64,000 bases of DNA from RGIG8748 sp045578205 (GCA_045578205.1 JAZNJU010000006.1:1-64000), one strand, 5' to 3'. Positions 25,415-32,380 are shown, counted from the first letter of the stretch. Notes: generated by a model from the letters alone, not told the origin. Numbers and translations: made by a program.

Positions 25415-25764
25415 CAGGAAAAACAAAAATATGTCCCTTTTGCCAAAGGGAATTTGTACCGGAGAATAGTGCAACTGTGTACTGTAGTGCGGAGTGTCGC
25501 AAAGGGATGCGACGCAAAAGAAGTATGGATGAAAGAAAAAACAGAACACTCATCTGTAAATATTGCGGAAAATCTTTCGTTTCGGATTGGAAACGGAAAT
25601 ATTGCAGTGAAAAGTGTTGCAAAAAAGCAAACGGGGGGATGAAAACGGCGGATATGCCCAAATCTGTAAAAAAAGAACGTATGAGTACTCTTGCACAAAT
25701 AAATGAACTTGCAAGAGCGGCAGGTATGAACTACGGGCAGTATGTTGCACGACATAATCTGTGA
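25411..25764 (+). CDS. Two-zinc-finger protein after the methyltransferase
   Basis: A 117-residue basic protein with two similar zinc-binding modules: CPFCQREFVPENSATVYC plus SAEC (about residues 8-31) and CKYCGKSFVSDWKRKYC plus SEKC (about 49-69). The C-terminal 35 residues form a helix ending MNYGQYVARHNL. GGAGG precedes the ATG, which overlaps the methyltransferase stop by 4 bp. It probably binds nucleic acid; the role is unknown. Confidence 0.7.
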   Translation: MTGKTKICPFCQREFVPENSATVYCSAECRKGMRRKRSMDERKNRTLICKYCGKSFVSDWKRKYCSEKCCKKANGGMKTADMPKSVKKERMSTLAQINELARAAGMNYGQYVARHNL

Positions 25765-25782
25765 GTAGCAATAAAGTAAAAC

Positions 25783-25811
25783 TTGCACTTATCTTAAAGT
25801 GTAAATATAAA
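25783..25811 (+). promoter_or_regulatory. Promoter of the DGR target operon
   Basis: TTGCAC (25783-25788), a 17-bp spacer and TATAAA (25806-25811) lie 21 bp before the first DGR target gene. A CACTT/AAGTG inverted repeat (25786-25800) overlaps the spacer and could be an operator. Confidence 0.6.
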
Positions 25812-25831
25812 AACAACGTAAAGGAGAAAAG

Positions 25832-26446
25832 ATGATGAAAAACTACATTTGCTTTAATGGCAAAAAAATCGAACTGACCTCTGAGCAGGTCGCAGATATG
25901 AAAAAGTCTCTGGGGGTATGGGAAGTAAAATTATCCGATATTTCGATTGGGGAAACATTCAAAATAGGGGAGCATGAGTTCATAGTTCTTGAACACAGGG
26001 AAGAAGGAACAGCCGTAATACGAAAAAATCTGTTGTTTAAGGAAAAAGAGTTCGGAAAGAACAACGACTACAGAAACTCTTATGTAGATGTCTTATGTAA
26101 AGATTACGGGGCACAGATAGGAGAAATAGTCGGTCCTGACAACATCATTGAACACACGGTAGATTTGACCTCCGATGATGGTTTAAAAGACTACGGCTCT
26201 ATCAGAAGAGTGATGTCATTACTTACTTGCAATCAGTACCGCAAGTATGTTGAGATACTGGACAAGCACAAGATAGATGCTTGGTGGTGGCTCTCTACGG
26301 CATACAGTACACCCAAACACGACAATAGCACTTGGGTTAAGTGCGTTTCGCCTAGTGGCGGCATCAACTACGATTGCAACTACGGCGGCGGCGTTCGCCC
26401 GTTTTGTATCTTAAAATCTGATATCTTAGTATCTAAAGGAGAATGA
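25832..26446 (+). CDS. DGR target protein 1 (DUF6273-like, C-terminal variable region)
   Basis: A 204-residue protein whose last 35 codons hold a DGR variable repeat (26342-26402). The N-terminus is a small domain with IGETFKIGEHEFIVL, a middle region matches its paralogue (GKNNDYRNSYV, VDLTSDDGLKDYGSI), and the conserved core WWWLSTAYS precedes the variable segment CVSPSGGINYDCNYGGGVRP. This layout, a W-rich core then N/Y/S/D/G-rich ligand-facing residues ending in GVRPF, is that of DGR-diversified C-type-lectin-like folds. No signal peptide or membrane helix is seen. AAGGAG precedes the ATG. Confidence 0.85.
   Translation: MMKNYICFNGKKIELTSEQVADMKKSLGVWEVKLSDISIGETFKIGEHEFIVLEHREEGTAVIRKNLLFKEKEFGKNNDYRNSYVDVLCKDYGAQIGEIVGPDNIIEHTVDLTSDDGLKDYGSIRRVMSLLTCNQYRKYVEILDKHKIDAWWWLSTAYSTPKHDNSTWVKCVSPSGGINYDCNYGGGVRPFCILKSDILVSKGE
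26342..26402 (+). repeat. DGR variable repeat VR1
   Basis: Sixty-one bases align without gaps to the template at 27381-27441. There are ten differences and all ten fall on template adenines (eight to G, two to T); every non-adenine position is identical. The constant 3' end GGCGTTCGCCCGT is the likely initiation-of-mutagenic-homology element. Confidence 0.93.
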
Positions 26447-26448
26447 AC

Positions 26449-26979
26449 ATGAAAAAGACAGAATTATTCAATATCAAGGTGGGCGATACCTTTAAAATCG
26501 GCGATGTAGAGTTTATAAAATTCGGTCAGGGAGGAGACAAAGTAACGGCAGTCACAAAAGACATTGTTTTCTCTTCGGTGTTTGGAAAAAATAACAATTT
26601 TGCTGAAAGCAAAGTTTTAAGAAGACTCGAAAATGAATTTCTCCCAAAGATTGCAGAAGAAATCGGCATGGAGAACATATGTGATATAACAACAGATTTA
26701 ACTACGCTTGACGGATTAAAACCCTATGGTGAAATGACATCAAAAATCAGTTTGCCGACCTTCGATTTTTACCGCCAGAATGTAAATGTTTTTGATAAGT
26801 ACAAGCCTAATACATGGTGGTGGCTTGCTACTCCCGACACGGCTCAACCTCATTATAACCCCGTATGGGTAGTTTGCGTTTCGCCTGATGGCGACATCTA
26901 CAACTATTGCAACATCGACGACGGCGTTCGCCCGTTTTTACGCTTTGAATCTTCTATCTTTGTATCTTGTGAGGAATAA
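26449..26979 (+). CDS. DGR target protein 2 (DUF6273-like, C-terminal variable region)
   Basis: A 176-residue paralogue of the preceding target. Shared features: VGDTFKIGDVEFIKF, FGKNNNFAESKV, TTDLTTLDGLKPYGEM, WWWLATPDT, and the variable segment CVSPDGDIYNYCNIDDGVRP. An ATG at 26443 exists, but AAAGGAG has correct spacing to the ATG at 26449. Its variable repeat differs from that of target 1, showing independent diversification. It is cytoplasmic by sequence, with no phage structural domain attached. The partner or ligand is unknown. Confidence 0.85.
   Translation: MKKTELFNIKVGDTFKIGDVEFIKFGQGGDKVTAVTKDIVFSSVFGKNNNFAESKVLRRLENEFLPKIAEEIGMENICDITTDLTTLDGLKPYGEMTSKISLPTFDFYRQNVNVFDKYKPNTWWWLATPDTAQPHYNPVWVVCVSPDGDIYNYCNIDDGVRPFLRFESSIFVSCEE
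26875..26935 (+). repeat. DGR variable repeat VR2
   Basis: Sixty-one bases align without gaps to the template at 27381-27441. Seven differences exist and all seven fall on template adenines (four to G, three to T). The constant 3' element GGCGTTCGCCCGT is identical to the template and VR1. Confidence 0.93.
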
Positions 26980-26981
26980 CA

Positions 26982-27350
26982 ATGGCTGATACGGATTTAA
27001 GAGTTATTGTGAAAGCCAAAGAACTGGCAGTTCACTCTTTCAAACTTACAACGAATAGTAACAGATATCCAAAAAAATACAGACATTCTCTGTGCGATAA
27101 AATCCAGATTAAGAGCCTTGAAATTTACGAGTCTTTATTTGAAGCCAACAGGATAAACAACAAAACGGATAAACAGGCAAGATGTGAAATGATAACAAAG
27201 GCCATAACTTATTGTGATGAATTGATGTTTTTTATTGAACTATCTATGAACCTGGGATTGTTAAGCGGAGGTTCTTCTGAATATTGGACAAAAATCACAT
27301 CAGATGTAAAACATATGGCTCTTGCCTGGAGAAAAACAGAAAGCAAATAA
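26982..27350 (+). CDS. avd: DGR accessory variability determinant (Avd), four-helix-bundle protein
   Basis: A 122-residue, basic, all-helical protein. The family pattern is clear: IVKAKELAVHSFKLTTNSNR at the N-terminus, RYPKKYRHSLCDKIQ, then a helix EIYESLFEANRINN and further helices to the C-terminus. Avd pentamers bind the template RNA and the reverse transcriptase and are needed for mutagenic cDNA synthesis in studied DGRs. GAGG precedes the ATG. It lies between the target genes and the template repeat, the common order. Confidence 0.88.
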   Translation: MADTDLRVIVKAKELAVHSFKLTTNSNRYPKKYRHSLCDKIQIKSLEIYESLFEANRINNKTDKQARCEMITKAITYCDELMFFIELSMNLGLLSGGSSEYWTKITSDVKHMALAWRKTESK

Positions 27351-27380
27351 TTTTTATGGGTTGTGCGTTGTATTTTTCTT

Positions 27381-27441
27381 TGCGTTTCGCCTAATGGCAA
27401 CATCAACAACAATTACAACAACGACAACGGCGTTCGCCCGT
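27381..27441 (+). repeat. DGR template repeat (TR)
   Basis: This is the invariant donor copy for VR1 and VR2, located between avd and the reverse transcriptase. It contains an adenine-rich stretch read as repeated AAC codons, and ends with GGCGTTCGCCCGT, shared with both variable repeats. Beyond 27441 the sequences diverge. The surrounding non-coding stretch 27351-27545 probably forms the template RNA including the spacer that primes reverse transcription. Confidence 0.93.
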
Positions 27442-27545
27442 ACTGGTGGATAGTTCGACAGAGTAGGCACAAGCCGAAATCAATGCACCACATCAAAAGA
27501 ACGCACAACCTTTCCGTATGGATAAACAAAAGGGAGGAGTGCTGC

Positions 27546-28589
27546 ATGACTGATTTTGAGAAGGTAATAGATTTTGACAATATGTACAGGGCTTATAGGA
27601 AATCAAAATGCGGTAAGGGATTCAAGAAAAGTTCGGCAAAGTTTAATATCATGGCTTTGGACGGCATTTACACCCTTATTGAGCAGTTGAAAAATAAGAC
27701 CTATACAGTATCCGATTACTCAGAATTCAAGGTATATGAGCCGAAAGAGAGGATTATAAAGACTACATCCTTCAAAGATAAAGTTGTGCAGCATAGCCTA
27801 TGTGACAATGTAATCCTGCCAAGGTTAGAAAAGGTTTTTATCTACGACAACTGTGCAGGACAAAAGGGAAAAGGGACCTTATTCGGGCTTAACAGGCTCA
27901 GTGAACAGATGCAACAGTTCTATAAGAGGTATGGTCACGCTGGATATATCCTTAAATGCGACATTTCAAAGTTTTTCTACAGCATTCCGCACGAGCAACT
28001 GAAAGATATTGTAAACTACCATTTTTCGTATGACAAAGATATCTGCTGGCTGTGTGATTTGTTTATAGACAGCACCGATGGTAAAGGAATCCCTCTGGGA
28101 AATCAGATTAACCAGGGATTTGCTCTGCTCTATTTAGACGGTATGGATAAACTCATTACAGGGGAACTGGGAATTGAATATTACGGCAGGTATATGGATG
28201 ACTTCTACTTGATACATACAAGCAAAGAGTACCTCAAATATTGCCTCGAAGTAATCAGGGAATTTCTGGAAACATTAGATTTAACCCTCAATGGCAAAAC
28301 TCAGATATTTCCATTCAAAAATGGTGTAAGTTATCTCGGATTTCATACATACATAACTTTCACAGGAAAAGCCATAAGGAAACTAAAAAACCAAAATAAG
28401 CGTAATGCTCAGAGAAAATACTTTAAAATGGCCAAGAGAGTTGCAAGTGGTGAACTCTCCATAGATAAGTTTGATGCTTCCTACACGGCTTGGAAAAACC
28501 ATATGTTGCACGGTAACTGCTATAGGTTAGGAGAGGCTATGGACGAGATGATAAGGAGAATTTTAGGAGAAAGGAAAAAAGAGACATGA
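27546..28589 (+). CDS. DGR reverse transcriptase
   Basis: A 347-residue reverse transcriptase. Finger/palm motifs: KERIIKTTSFKDKVVQHSLC, ILKCDISKFFYSIPHEQL with the first catalytic aspartate, GIPLGNQINQGFALLYLDGMD (DGR motif 4 position), the catalytic YGRYMDDFYLI, and KTQIFPFKNGVSYLGF (motif E). GGGAGGAG lies seven bases before the ATG at 27546. The same frame runs upstream through the template repeat without a stop, but no start with a site is seen there. The usual GxxxSQ signature of DGR enzymes is GNQINQ here. Confidence 0.93.
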   Translation: MTDFEKVIDFDNMYRAYRKSKCGKGFKKSSAKFNIMALDGIYTLIEQLKNKTYTVSDYSEFKVYEPKERIIKTTSFKDKVVQHSLCDNVILPRLEKVFIYDNCAGQKGKGTLFGLNRLSEQMQQFYKRYGHAGYILKCDISKFFYSIPHEQLKDIVNYHFSYDKDICWLCDLFIDSTDGKGIPLGNQINQGFALLYLDGMDKLITGELGIEYYGRYMDDFYLIHTSKEYLKYCLEVIREFLETLDLTLNGKTQIFPFKNGVSYLGFHTYITFTGKAIRKLKNQNKRNAQRKYFKMAKRVASGELSIDKFDASYTAWKNHMLHGNCYRLGEAMDEMIRRILGERKKET

Positions 28590-28981
28590 CAGATAACGAG
28601 ATTATAAAGGCTTTGGAGTGTTGCTCAAAAGGATTTGGAAATTGCGAGGGATGTCCCTATGATGACGATAACGCTGATTGTGTAACTCTAAAAGGCGAAA
28701 CGCTTATGATGAAGGATACCATTGACCTCATCTACCGCCAAAATGCAGAGATTGAGAGGTATTTACATTCTATCAAATTGCTTGAAAAGGATGTTGCACA
28801 AGCCAAATCCGAAGCATACAGGGAGTTTGCGGAGAGGTTCAAGTGGTATGTCACAGTGGCAGAATCAAAGCCAACAACAAGGTTAAGTTATTCGTCATTA
28901 GGCATAGTTAATATGATTGACCTTGTATACAACGAACTTACACGCAACTTACACGAAACTTGCACGGAAAGCAATGAATGA
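28586..28981 (+). CDS. Phage protein with cysteine cluster and coiled coil
   Basis: A 131-residue protein overlapping the reverse-transcriptase stop by 4 bp (ATGA). The N-terminus MTDNEIIKALECCSKG with CEGCPYD forms a cysteine cluster common in small Firmicute-phage early proteins; the middle (IDLIYRQNAEIERYLHSIKL to EAYREFAERF) is a coiled-coil helix. Function unknown; it starts the string of small genes after the DGR. Confidence 0.6.
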   Translation: MTDNEIIKALECCSKGFGNCEGCPYDDDNADCVTLKGETLMMKDTIDLIYRQNAEIERYLHSIKLLEKDVAQAKSEAYREFAERFKWYVTVAESKPTTRLSYSSLGIVNMIDLVYNELTRNLHETCTESNE

Positions 28982-29002
28982 ACGATTTTAAGGAGTGAGA
29001 GT

Positions 29003-29160
29003 ATGAAAGTTAAAGATTGTAAAACTTGTAAGTTTTGTCAAAGACGGACATTTTCGACATACCACACATGGGCGAGGAATACACCTGCACAGGTTGTATG
29101 ATTTATTGTGAACCGTATGTTGCTGCAAAATGTGTGAGAGAAGATATTCTAAATAAGTGA
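29003..29160 (+). pseudogene. Frameshifted small zinc-ribbon gene
   Basis: From the ATG at 29003 (AAGGAG upstream) the frame reads KDCKTCKFCQ and then loses sense, stopping at 29100. Shifting back one base near 29038-29045 restores a cysteine-rich protein ending CTGCMIYCEPYVAAKCVRED and a stop at 29158-29160. The two halves together give four cysteine pairs in about 52 residues. A one-base insertion near the CAAAGAC sequence is the simplest explanation; a sequencing error is possible. Confidence 0.55.
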
Positions 29161-29173
29161 GGTGTGAAATTAT

Positions 29174-29365
29174 ATGGCTAAATACAAAGTACAGTTGGGT
29201 TCATTGGTAACAAAACTTATGGAAAGAAACTTTACTGTTTCTGCTAATAGCGAAGAAGAAGCCGTTGAAAAAGCAAAGAACAGATTTCTTTATGAGTGTA
29301 GCAGACAGAGATACACCGAAGTTGGCGGTGCTATAAATGTTGATGATGTTGAGTTGGTCGAATAG
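29174..29365 (+). CDS. DpnD/PcfM-like small protein
   Basis: A 63-residue protein with a beta-strand, then TVSANSEEEAVEKAKNRF, a pattern of the DpnD/PcfM C-terminal-like family found in phages and mobile elements (strand, EEA helix, two strands). Function unknown. GAGG precedes the ATG with a somewhat long gap. Confidence 0.6.
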   Translation: MAKYKVQLGSLVTKLMERNFTVSANSEEEAVEKAKNRFLYECSRQRYTEVGGAINVDDVELVE

Positions 29366-29398
29366 TCAATAAAATCGCAATTCAAAGGAGTGAAACAG

Positions 29399-29581
29399 AT
29401 GGCTGAATTAAAGACTTGCCCGAAATGTAGAAAACGGGAGGAAATAACAGTGTGCATTATTAAGTTTCCTAAAAAACACAAAAATAAATATGTAAAATGT
29501 TTTGCTTGTGGTTATGAAACAAAAAGAGCATTTACTCTGACGGGAGCAATGAAGAATTGGAACAGGAGGGCAACAGTATGA
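29399..29581 (+). CDS. Lar-like zinc-ribbon protein (restriction alleviation family)
   Basis: A 60-residue protein with CPKCRKREE near the N-terminus, VKCFACGYE in the middle and the family ending GAMKNWNRR. The order CxxC - CxxC - AxxxWNRR is that of Lar/restriction-alleviation-type proteins widespread in phages. AAGGAG precedes the ATG at 29399; the frame extends three codons upstream to a GTG. It could counter host restriction together with the phage methyltransferase, an inference from family name only. Confidence 0.7.
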   Translation: MAELKTCPKCRKREEITVCIIKFPKKHKNKYVKCFACGYETKRAFTLTGAMKNWNRRATV

Positions 29582-29688
29582 AAAAGATTAAATACTATAT
29601 GGCTTGTATCAAATGGTTATGGAAAAATCGAGATTGGGAAAACACACGGCAGAAATTTAAGGCTATGGAACGGGAGGTAAAAGAATGA
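29578..29688 (+). CDS. Very small basic protein
   Basis: A 36-residue frame: an amphipathic, Trp-rich N-terminus (KKIKYYMACIKWLWKNRDW) and a charged end. GGAGG lies before the ATG. Its start overlaps the Lar-like stop and its stop overlaps the next start, so all three are tightly coupled. This coupling is the main support for it being real. Function unknown. Confidence 0.5.
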   Translation: MKKIKYYMACIKWLWKNRDWENTRQKFKAMEREVKE

Positions 29689-30140
29689 ACAGAGAATCAG
29701 AGCGTAAGAGGTTGACAACAGATAAAAAGAAAATATTTGTAAGAAAGTGTCCGACTATTATGTCGGTTACTAAAGCCGAGTTACACAAACTTTACATTGA
29801 AATATTTGACCGACTGCAAGAGTATGAAGTTGCCGAGGAAACGGGGCAAATTATTGTTCCGCCTGTTAAGGTGGGGGATGTGGTATATGCACAGAAAGGG
29901 TGTTTTTACCTTCCACACGCAACGCAAATAAAATCAGATGCCATAATTACCTGTGAAGTAATAGCAATCAAAGAAACCAAGAAAGGCAAATATATTCTTT
30001 TAAAACCTTTACTCGAAGAGACATTTGGAATGAGGTCGGCAAATGGTTGGTTTCCCTTTTCTTCACTTGGCAAAACAGTATTCACATCAAGAGAAGATGC
30101 AGTGAAGGCTTTGGAGGGAAAGGAAGATGAGGGGAAATGA
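29685..30140 (+). CDS. Conserved-type phage protein of unknown function
   Basis: A 151-residue protein. An N-terminal basic region is followed by a helix (TKAELHKLYIEIFDRLQEYE) and a beta-rich domain beginning PPVKVGDVVYA and containing ITCEVIAIKETKKGKYILLK and a conserved-looking FPFSSLGKTVFTSREDAVKAL end. The last part (FSSLGKTVFTSREDA) is a recurrent ending of small phage proteins. Start and stop overlap the neighbours by 4 bp each. Confidence 0.65.
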   Translation: MNRESERKRLTTDKKKIFVRKCPTIMSVTKAELHKLYIEIFDRLQEYEVAEETGQIIVPPVKVGDVVYAQKGCFYLPHATQIKSDAIITCEVIAIKETKKGKYILLKPLLEETFGMRSANGWFPFSSLGKTVFTSREDAVKALEGKEDEGK

Positions 30141-30361
30141 CAGCCAAAACTTTGAGAGAAATTCTTATTGAAAAAAAGCGAGATATAAAATTAGATGAAT
30201 TACCCGAAGTTTTAGAATACCTTAAAGTTTGTAATGAATTTTTTGAAATATTGAAAGAAGATGAGTTTAGAAGAACGAAGTTAAAAGAAATTTATGGGGA
30301 TAAGTTGTACAAATTATTGTGTGCTATCGACCACCCAACCGAGAAAGGCGGTGAGGGGTGA
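30137..30361 (+). CDS. Small helical phage protein
   Basis: A 74-residue, charged, all-helical protein (TLREILIEKKRDIKLDELPE and onward). It overlaps both neighbours, indicating an operon of coupled small genes. GAGG precedes the ATG. No family is recognised. Confidence 0.6.
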   Translation: MTAKTLREILIEKKRDIKLDELPEVLEYLKVCNEFFEILKEDEFRRTKLKEIYGDKLYKLLCAIDHPTEKGGEG

Positions 30362-30696
30362 TGGCTTATATTGACAAGGAACTTTTCAAGCAAGATATTA
30401 AAATGCGATACTGCAATAATTGTGCAAGACCAAATGAAATAAAATGCAGAGTTTGTCACGTTGACGATATGCTTGGCGAAATTGAAGATGCACCCACAGC
30501 AGATGTTGTGGAAGTGAAACATGGGGAGTGGATTAAAACAGACCGTGGAATTCGCAAAAGTATAAATACAGGACAACCAATGCGAGTATATGCGTGTGAT
30601 TGTTCTTGCTGTGGATATCATACAGGAAATCAAGGAACAGAGTTTAAGTATTGCCCCCATTGCGGTGCAAAAATGGACGGAGTAAAGGAGGAATAA
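30361..30696 (+). CDS. Phage protein with C-terminal zinc ribbon
   Basis: A 111-residue protein of a common Firmicute-phage type: a helix with cysteines (MRYCNNCARPNEIKCRVCH), the linker EDAPTADVVEVKHGEW, and a C-terminal zinc ribbon (DCSCCGYHTG, then YCPHCGAKMDG). The linker sequence is a hallmark of this family. Its function is unknown. ATG at 30361 is preferred over the GTG one codon earlier. Confidence 0.7.
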   Translation: MAYIDKELFKQDIKMRYCNNCARPNEIKCRVCHVDDMLGEIEDAPTADVVEVKHGEWIKTDRGIRKSINTGQPMRVYACDCSCCGYHTGNQGTEFKYCPHCGAKMDGVKEE

Positions 30697-30700
30697 ACCT

Positions 30701-31246
30701 ATGAACAAAGCGATACCTTCAAAAGAGGTCTTGCATAAAAAATATATTGACGAAAACAAACCCATACACAAAATTGCAAAAGAATTGGGCATGTCTGTTG
30801 GGAAAGTTTTTAATTATATCAAAAAATATAATATCCCCACAAGAGACCAAAAATCAACTTTTACTATGCAAGGCCACCGATTATCACAGGAACAGTGTAT
30901 GGCTATATCAAAAAGAAATAAAGGCAGAAAATTCAGTCAAGAAACGAAACAACGCATGTCCGCTTCTGCAAAAAAAGGTGGGATAGGACATAAAAAGAAA
31001 AGAAGTGACGGGTATGTTGCCATTTATTTCCCTGACCATCCTAATAGTTCTAAAGACGGATATGTGATGGAGCATATTCTCGTTATGGAATGCGTAGTTG
31101 GTAGGCGATTGTACGGTGAAGAATGTGTACACCACAAGAATGGGAAAAGGAATGACAACAGGATAGAGAATTTACAGTTAATGACGAAGTCAGAGCACAT
31201 GAGACATCATATGAAAATAAGATGGGAGGAAAAAAGGAATGCTTAA
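30701..31246 (+). CDS. HNH endonuclease with NUMOD-like DNA-binding modules
   Basis: A 181-residue protein. The N-terminus is a helix-turn-helix (IHKIAKELGMSVGKVFNYIK), the middle has a NUMOD3-like basic motif (RNKGRKFSQETKQRMSASAK), and the C-terminus is an HNH domain with VMEHILVMECVVGRRL, ECVHHKNGKRNDNRIENLQ and SEHMRHH. This is the layout of phage homing-type endonucleases. It lies between early genes and overlaps ssb by 8 bp, so it is a free-standing nuclease rather than an intron product. Confidence 0.88.
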   Translation: MNKAIPSKEVLHKKYIDENKPIHKIAKELGMSVGKVFNYIKKYNIPTRDQKSTFTMQGHRLSQEQCMAISKRNKGRKFSQETKQRMSASAKKGGIGHKKKRSDGYVAIYFPDHPNSSKDGYVMEHILVMECVVGRRLYGEECVHHKNGKRNDNRIENLQLMTKSEHMRHHMKIRWEEKRNA

Positions 31247-31622
31247 CAAATTTATCGGAGTCGGCAGACTAACCCGAGATGCAGAATTAAAAACCACAGC
31301 AGGCGGTACAAGCGTATGCAGTTTCACCCTTGCCGTAAACAGACGATTTAAGAACGCAGAGGGCAACTACGATGCAGACTTTATAAACTGTGTGGCGTGG
31401 AGAGGTCAAGCAGAACTCATATCCAAGCAGTTTAAAAAGGGCGATATGTTCGGCATAGTAGGCAGTCTGCAGACAAGGACATACGAAAAGGACGGCAGTA
31501 AGACATACATAACAGAGGTAGTGGTGGAGGAAGTAAACTTCGTGGGCGGAAAGAAGTCGGACAAGGGTGGGACCACAGACGATATTCTTCCTATGCCTGC
31601 GGATGATGAACTTCCGTATTGA
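31239..31622 (+). CDS. ssb: Single-stranded DNA-binding protein
   Basis: A 127-residue OB-fold protein that coats single-stranded DNA in replication and recombination. Typical segments: LNKFIGVGRLTRDAELKTTA, FTLAVNRRF, DFINCVAWRGQAELI and GDMFGIVGSLQTRTYE. The acidic C-terminal tip ends DDELPY, a variant of the partner-binding DDDIPF tail. The start overlaps the HNH gene. It works with the RecT-like protein and helicase. Confidence 0.96.
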   Translation: MLNKFIGVGRLTRDAELKTTAGGTSVCSFTLAVNRRFKNAEGNYDADFINCVAWRGQAELISKQFKKGDMFGIVGSLQTRTYEKDGSKTYITEVVVEEVNFVGGKKSDKGGTTDDILPMPADDELPY

Positions 31623-31638
31623 AAGTCGGGTGTAAAAG

Positions 31639-31923
31639 ATGTTTCGGAAGTTAAGAGGGGTTAAACTATCGTACATCGAGCAGGGAGTCATATATTTTAC
31701 CTGTATGAACTACAAAAATCTTTCGGAGCCTACAAGAGAAAAAATACACAATCTATGTGAGGAGGTTTGCAAAGTATGTGGAGAAGAAGCAGAACTCTAT
31801 GAGAAGGCGCTGCTTGAGTTCGTTACCAATCAATACGTAGGTGTTACAGGTATTGTCATGAAGTATTATGTGAGCGACAAGTTACTTTATAAACTCAGAA
31901 GAAAATTTTATGAATCATGGTAG
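31639..31923 (+). CDS. Small phage protein, possibly a late-gene regulator
   Basis: A 94-residue helical protein: YIEQGVIYFTCMNYKNLSEP, two conserved cysteines in CEEVCKVCG, and a basic C-terminus VSDKLLYKLRRKFYESW. Proteins of this size and basic end sit just before terminase genes in Firmicute phages, where regulators of late transcription (RinA/ArpU types) are found, but I see no diagnostic motif. The ribosome-binding site is weak. Confidence 0.5.
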   Translation: MFRKLRGVKLSYIEQGVIYFTCMNYKNLSEPTREKIHNLCEEVCKVCGEEAELYEKALLEFVTNQYVGVTGIVMKYYVSDKLLYKLRRKFYESW

Positions 31924-31926
31924 AGT

Positions 31927-31954
31927 AAAACCTCGGACGATAATCCGAGGTTTT
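31927..31954. terminator. Bidirectional terminator closing the early region
   Basis: AAAACCTCGGA (31927-31937) pairs perfectly with TCCGAGGTTTT (31944-31954) around a 6-nt loop. The A-run and T-run make it effective in both directions, ending the early operon and the leftward gene at 31965. Confidence 0.88.
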
Positions 31955-31964
31955 ACTTGTAAGA

Positions 31965-32267
31965 TTATAAAACTATTTCCGTTACTTTTTCGATAATAAA
32001 CTCTGCATCGGGAATTTCCGGGGAATCCTCTGCTTCGTTAATTTTTTCCAAATACTCTCGTTTGATTTTTAAGAGAATTGCCTTTACTGCTTCAGAGTAT
32101 TCAGGGGTGTTAAGGAAAATAGATTCTAATTCTGATTTGTAAGAATATCCATTTGTGGCAAAGAATTTGTACATCCATTGATTATCGTTTGCCGTGAAGC
32201 GTTTGATGACCACAAAAAAATCCTCTGTGATTGGGTAGTTGGGAATAACTCCTGTGAATAGTTTCAT
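31965..32267 (-). CDS. Leftward single gene between early and late regions (unknown)
   Basis: A 100-residue acidic protein. Segments: FFVVIKRFTANDNQWMYKFF, a helix with ESIFLNTPEYSEAVKAILLK and an acidic C-terminus. No family is recognised. It is the only minus-strand gene after the repressor, has GAGGAGG before its ATG and its own promoter with two palindromes. This isolation is typical of moron genes expressed in the lysogen, or of a regulator of the late switch. Confidence 0.65.
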   Translation of the reverse strand: MKLFTGVIPNYPITEDFFVVIKRFTANDNQWMYKFFATNGYSYKSELESIFLNTPEYSEAVKAILLKIKREYLEKINEAEDSPEIPDAEFIIEKVTEIVL

Positions 32268-32299
32268 ACTTGGTATTTCCTCCTCGAAATTTGATATTT

Positions 32300-32357
32300 A
32301 ATAACAAATTTTGTTATTATTTGCATACATAATACCACGAAATCCGTGGTATTTCAA
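32300..32357 (-). promoter_or_regulatory. Leftward promoter with two palindromic operators
   Basis: On the minus strand TTGAAA (32352-32357), a 17-bp spacer and TATTAT (32329-32334) form a promoter. The spacer holds the inverted repeat AATACCACG/CGTGGTATT (32331-32339 and 32345-32353). A second palindrome AATAACAAA/TTTGTTATT (32300-32308 and 32310-32318) lies near the transcription start. Confidence 0.6.
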
Positions 32358-32380
32358 GAGGATTTTTGTCGTAAAATGTC

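Noticed and set aside
27363..27545. Extended N-terminus of the reverse transcriptase through the template repeat
   Set aside because: No ribosome-binding site precedes the upstream TTG, while GGGAGGAG precedes the ATG at 27546 where the family begins.
27546..28589. Retron or group II intron reverse transcriptase
   Set aside because: The neighbouring Avd gene, template repeat and adenine-specific VR differences identify a DGR; there is no maturase domain or retron RNA.
29690..31640. Toxin-antitoxin or anti-phage defence island among the small genes
   Set aside because: I see zinc ribbons, an HNH nuclease and SSB, but no toxin fold or paired antitoxin signature.
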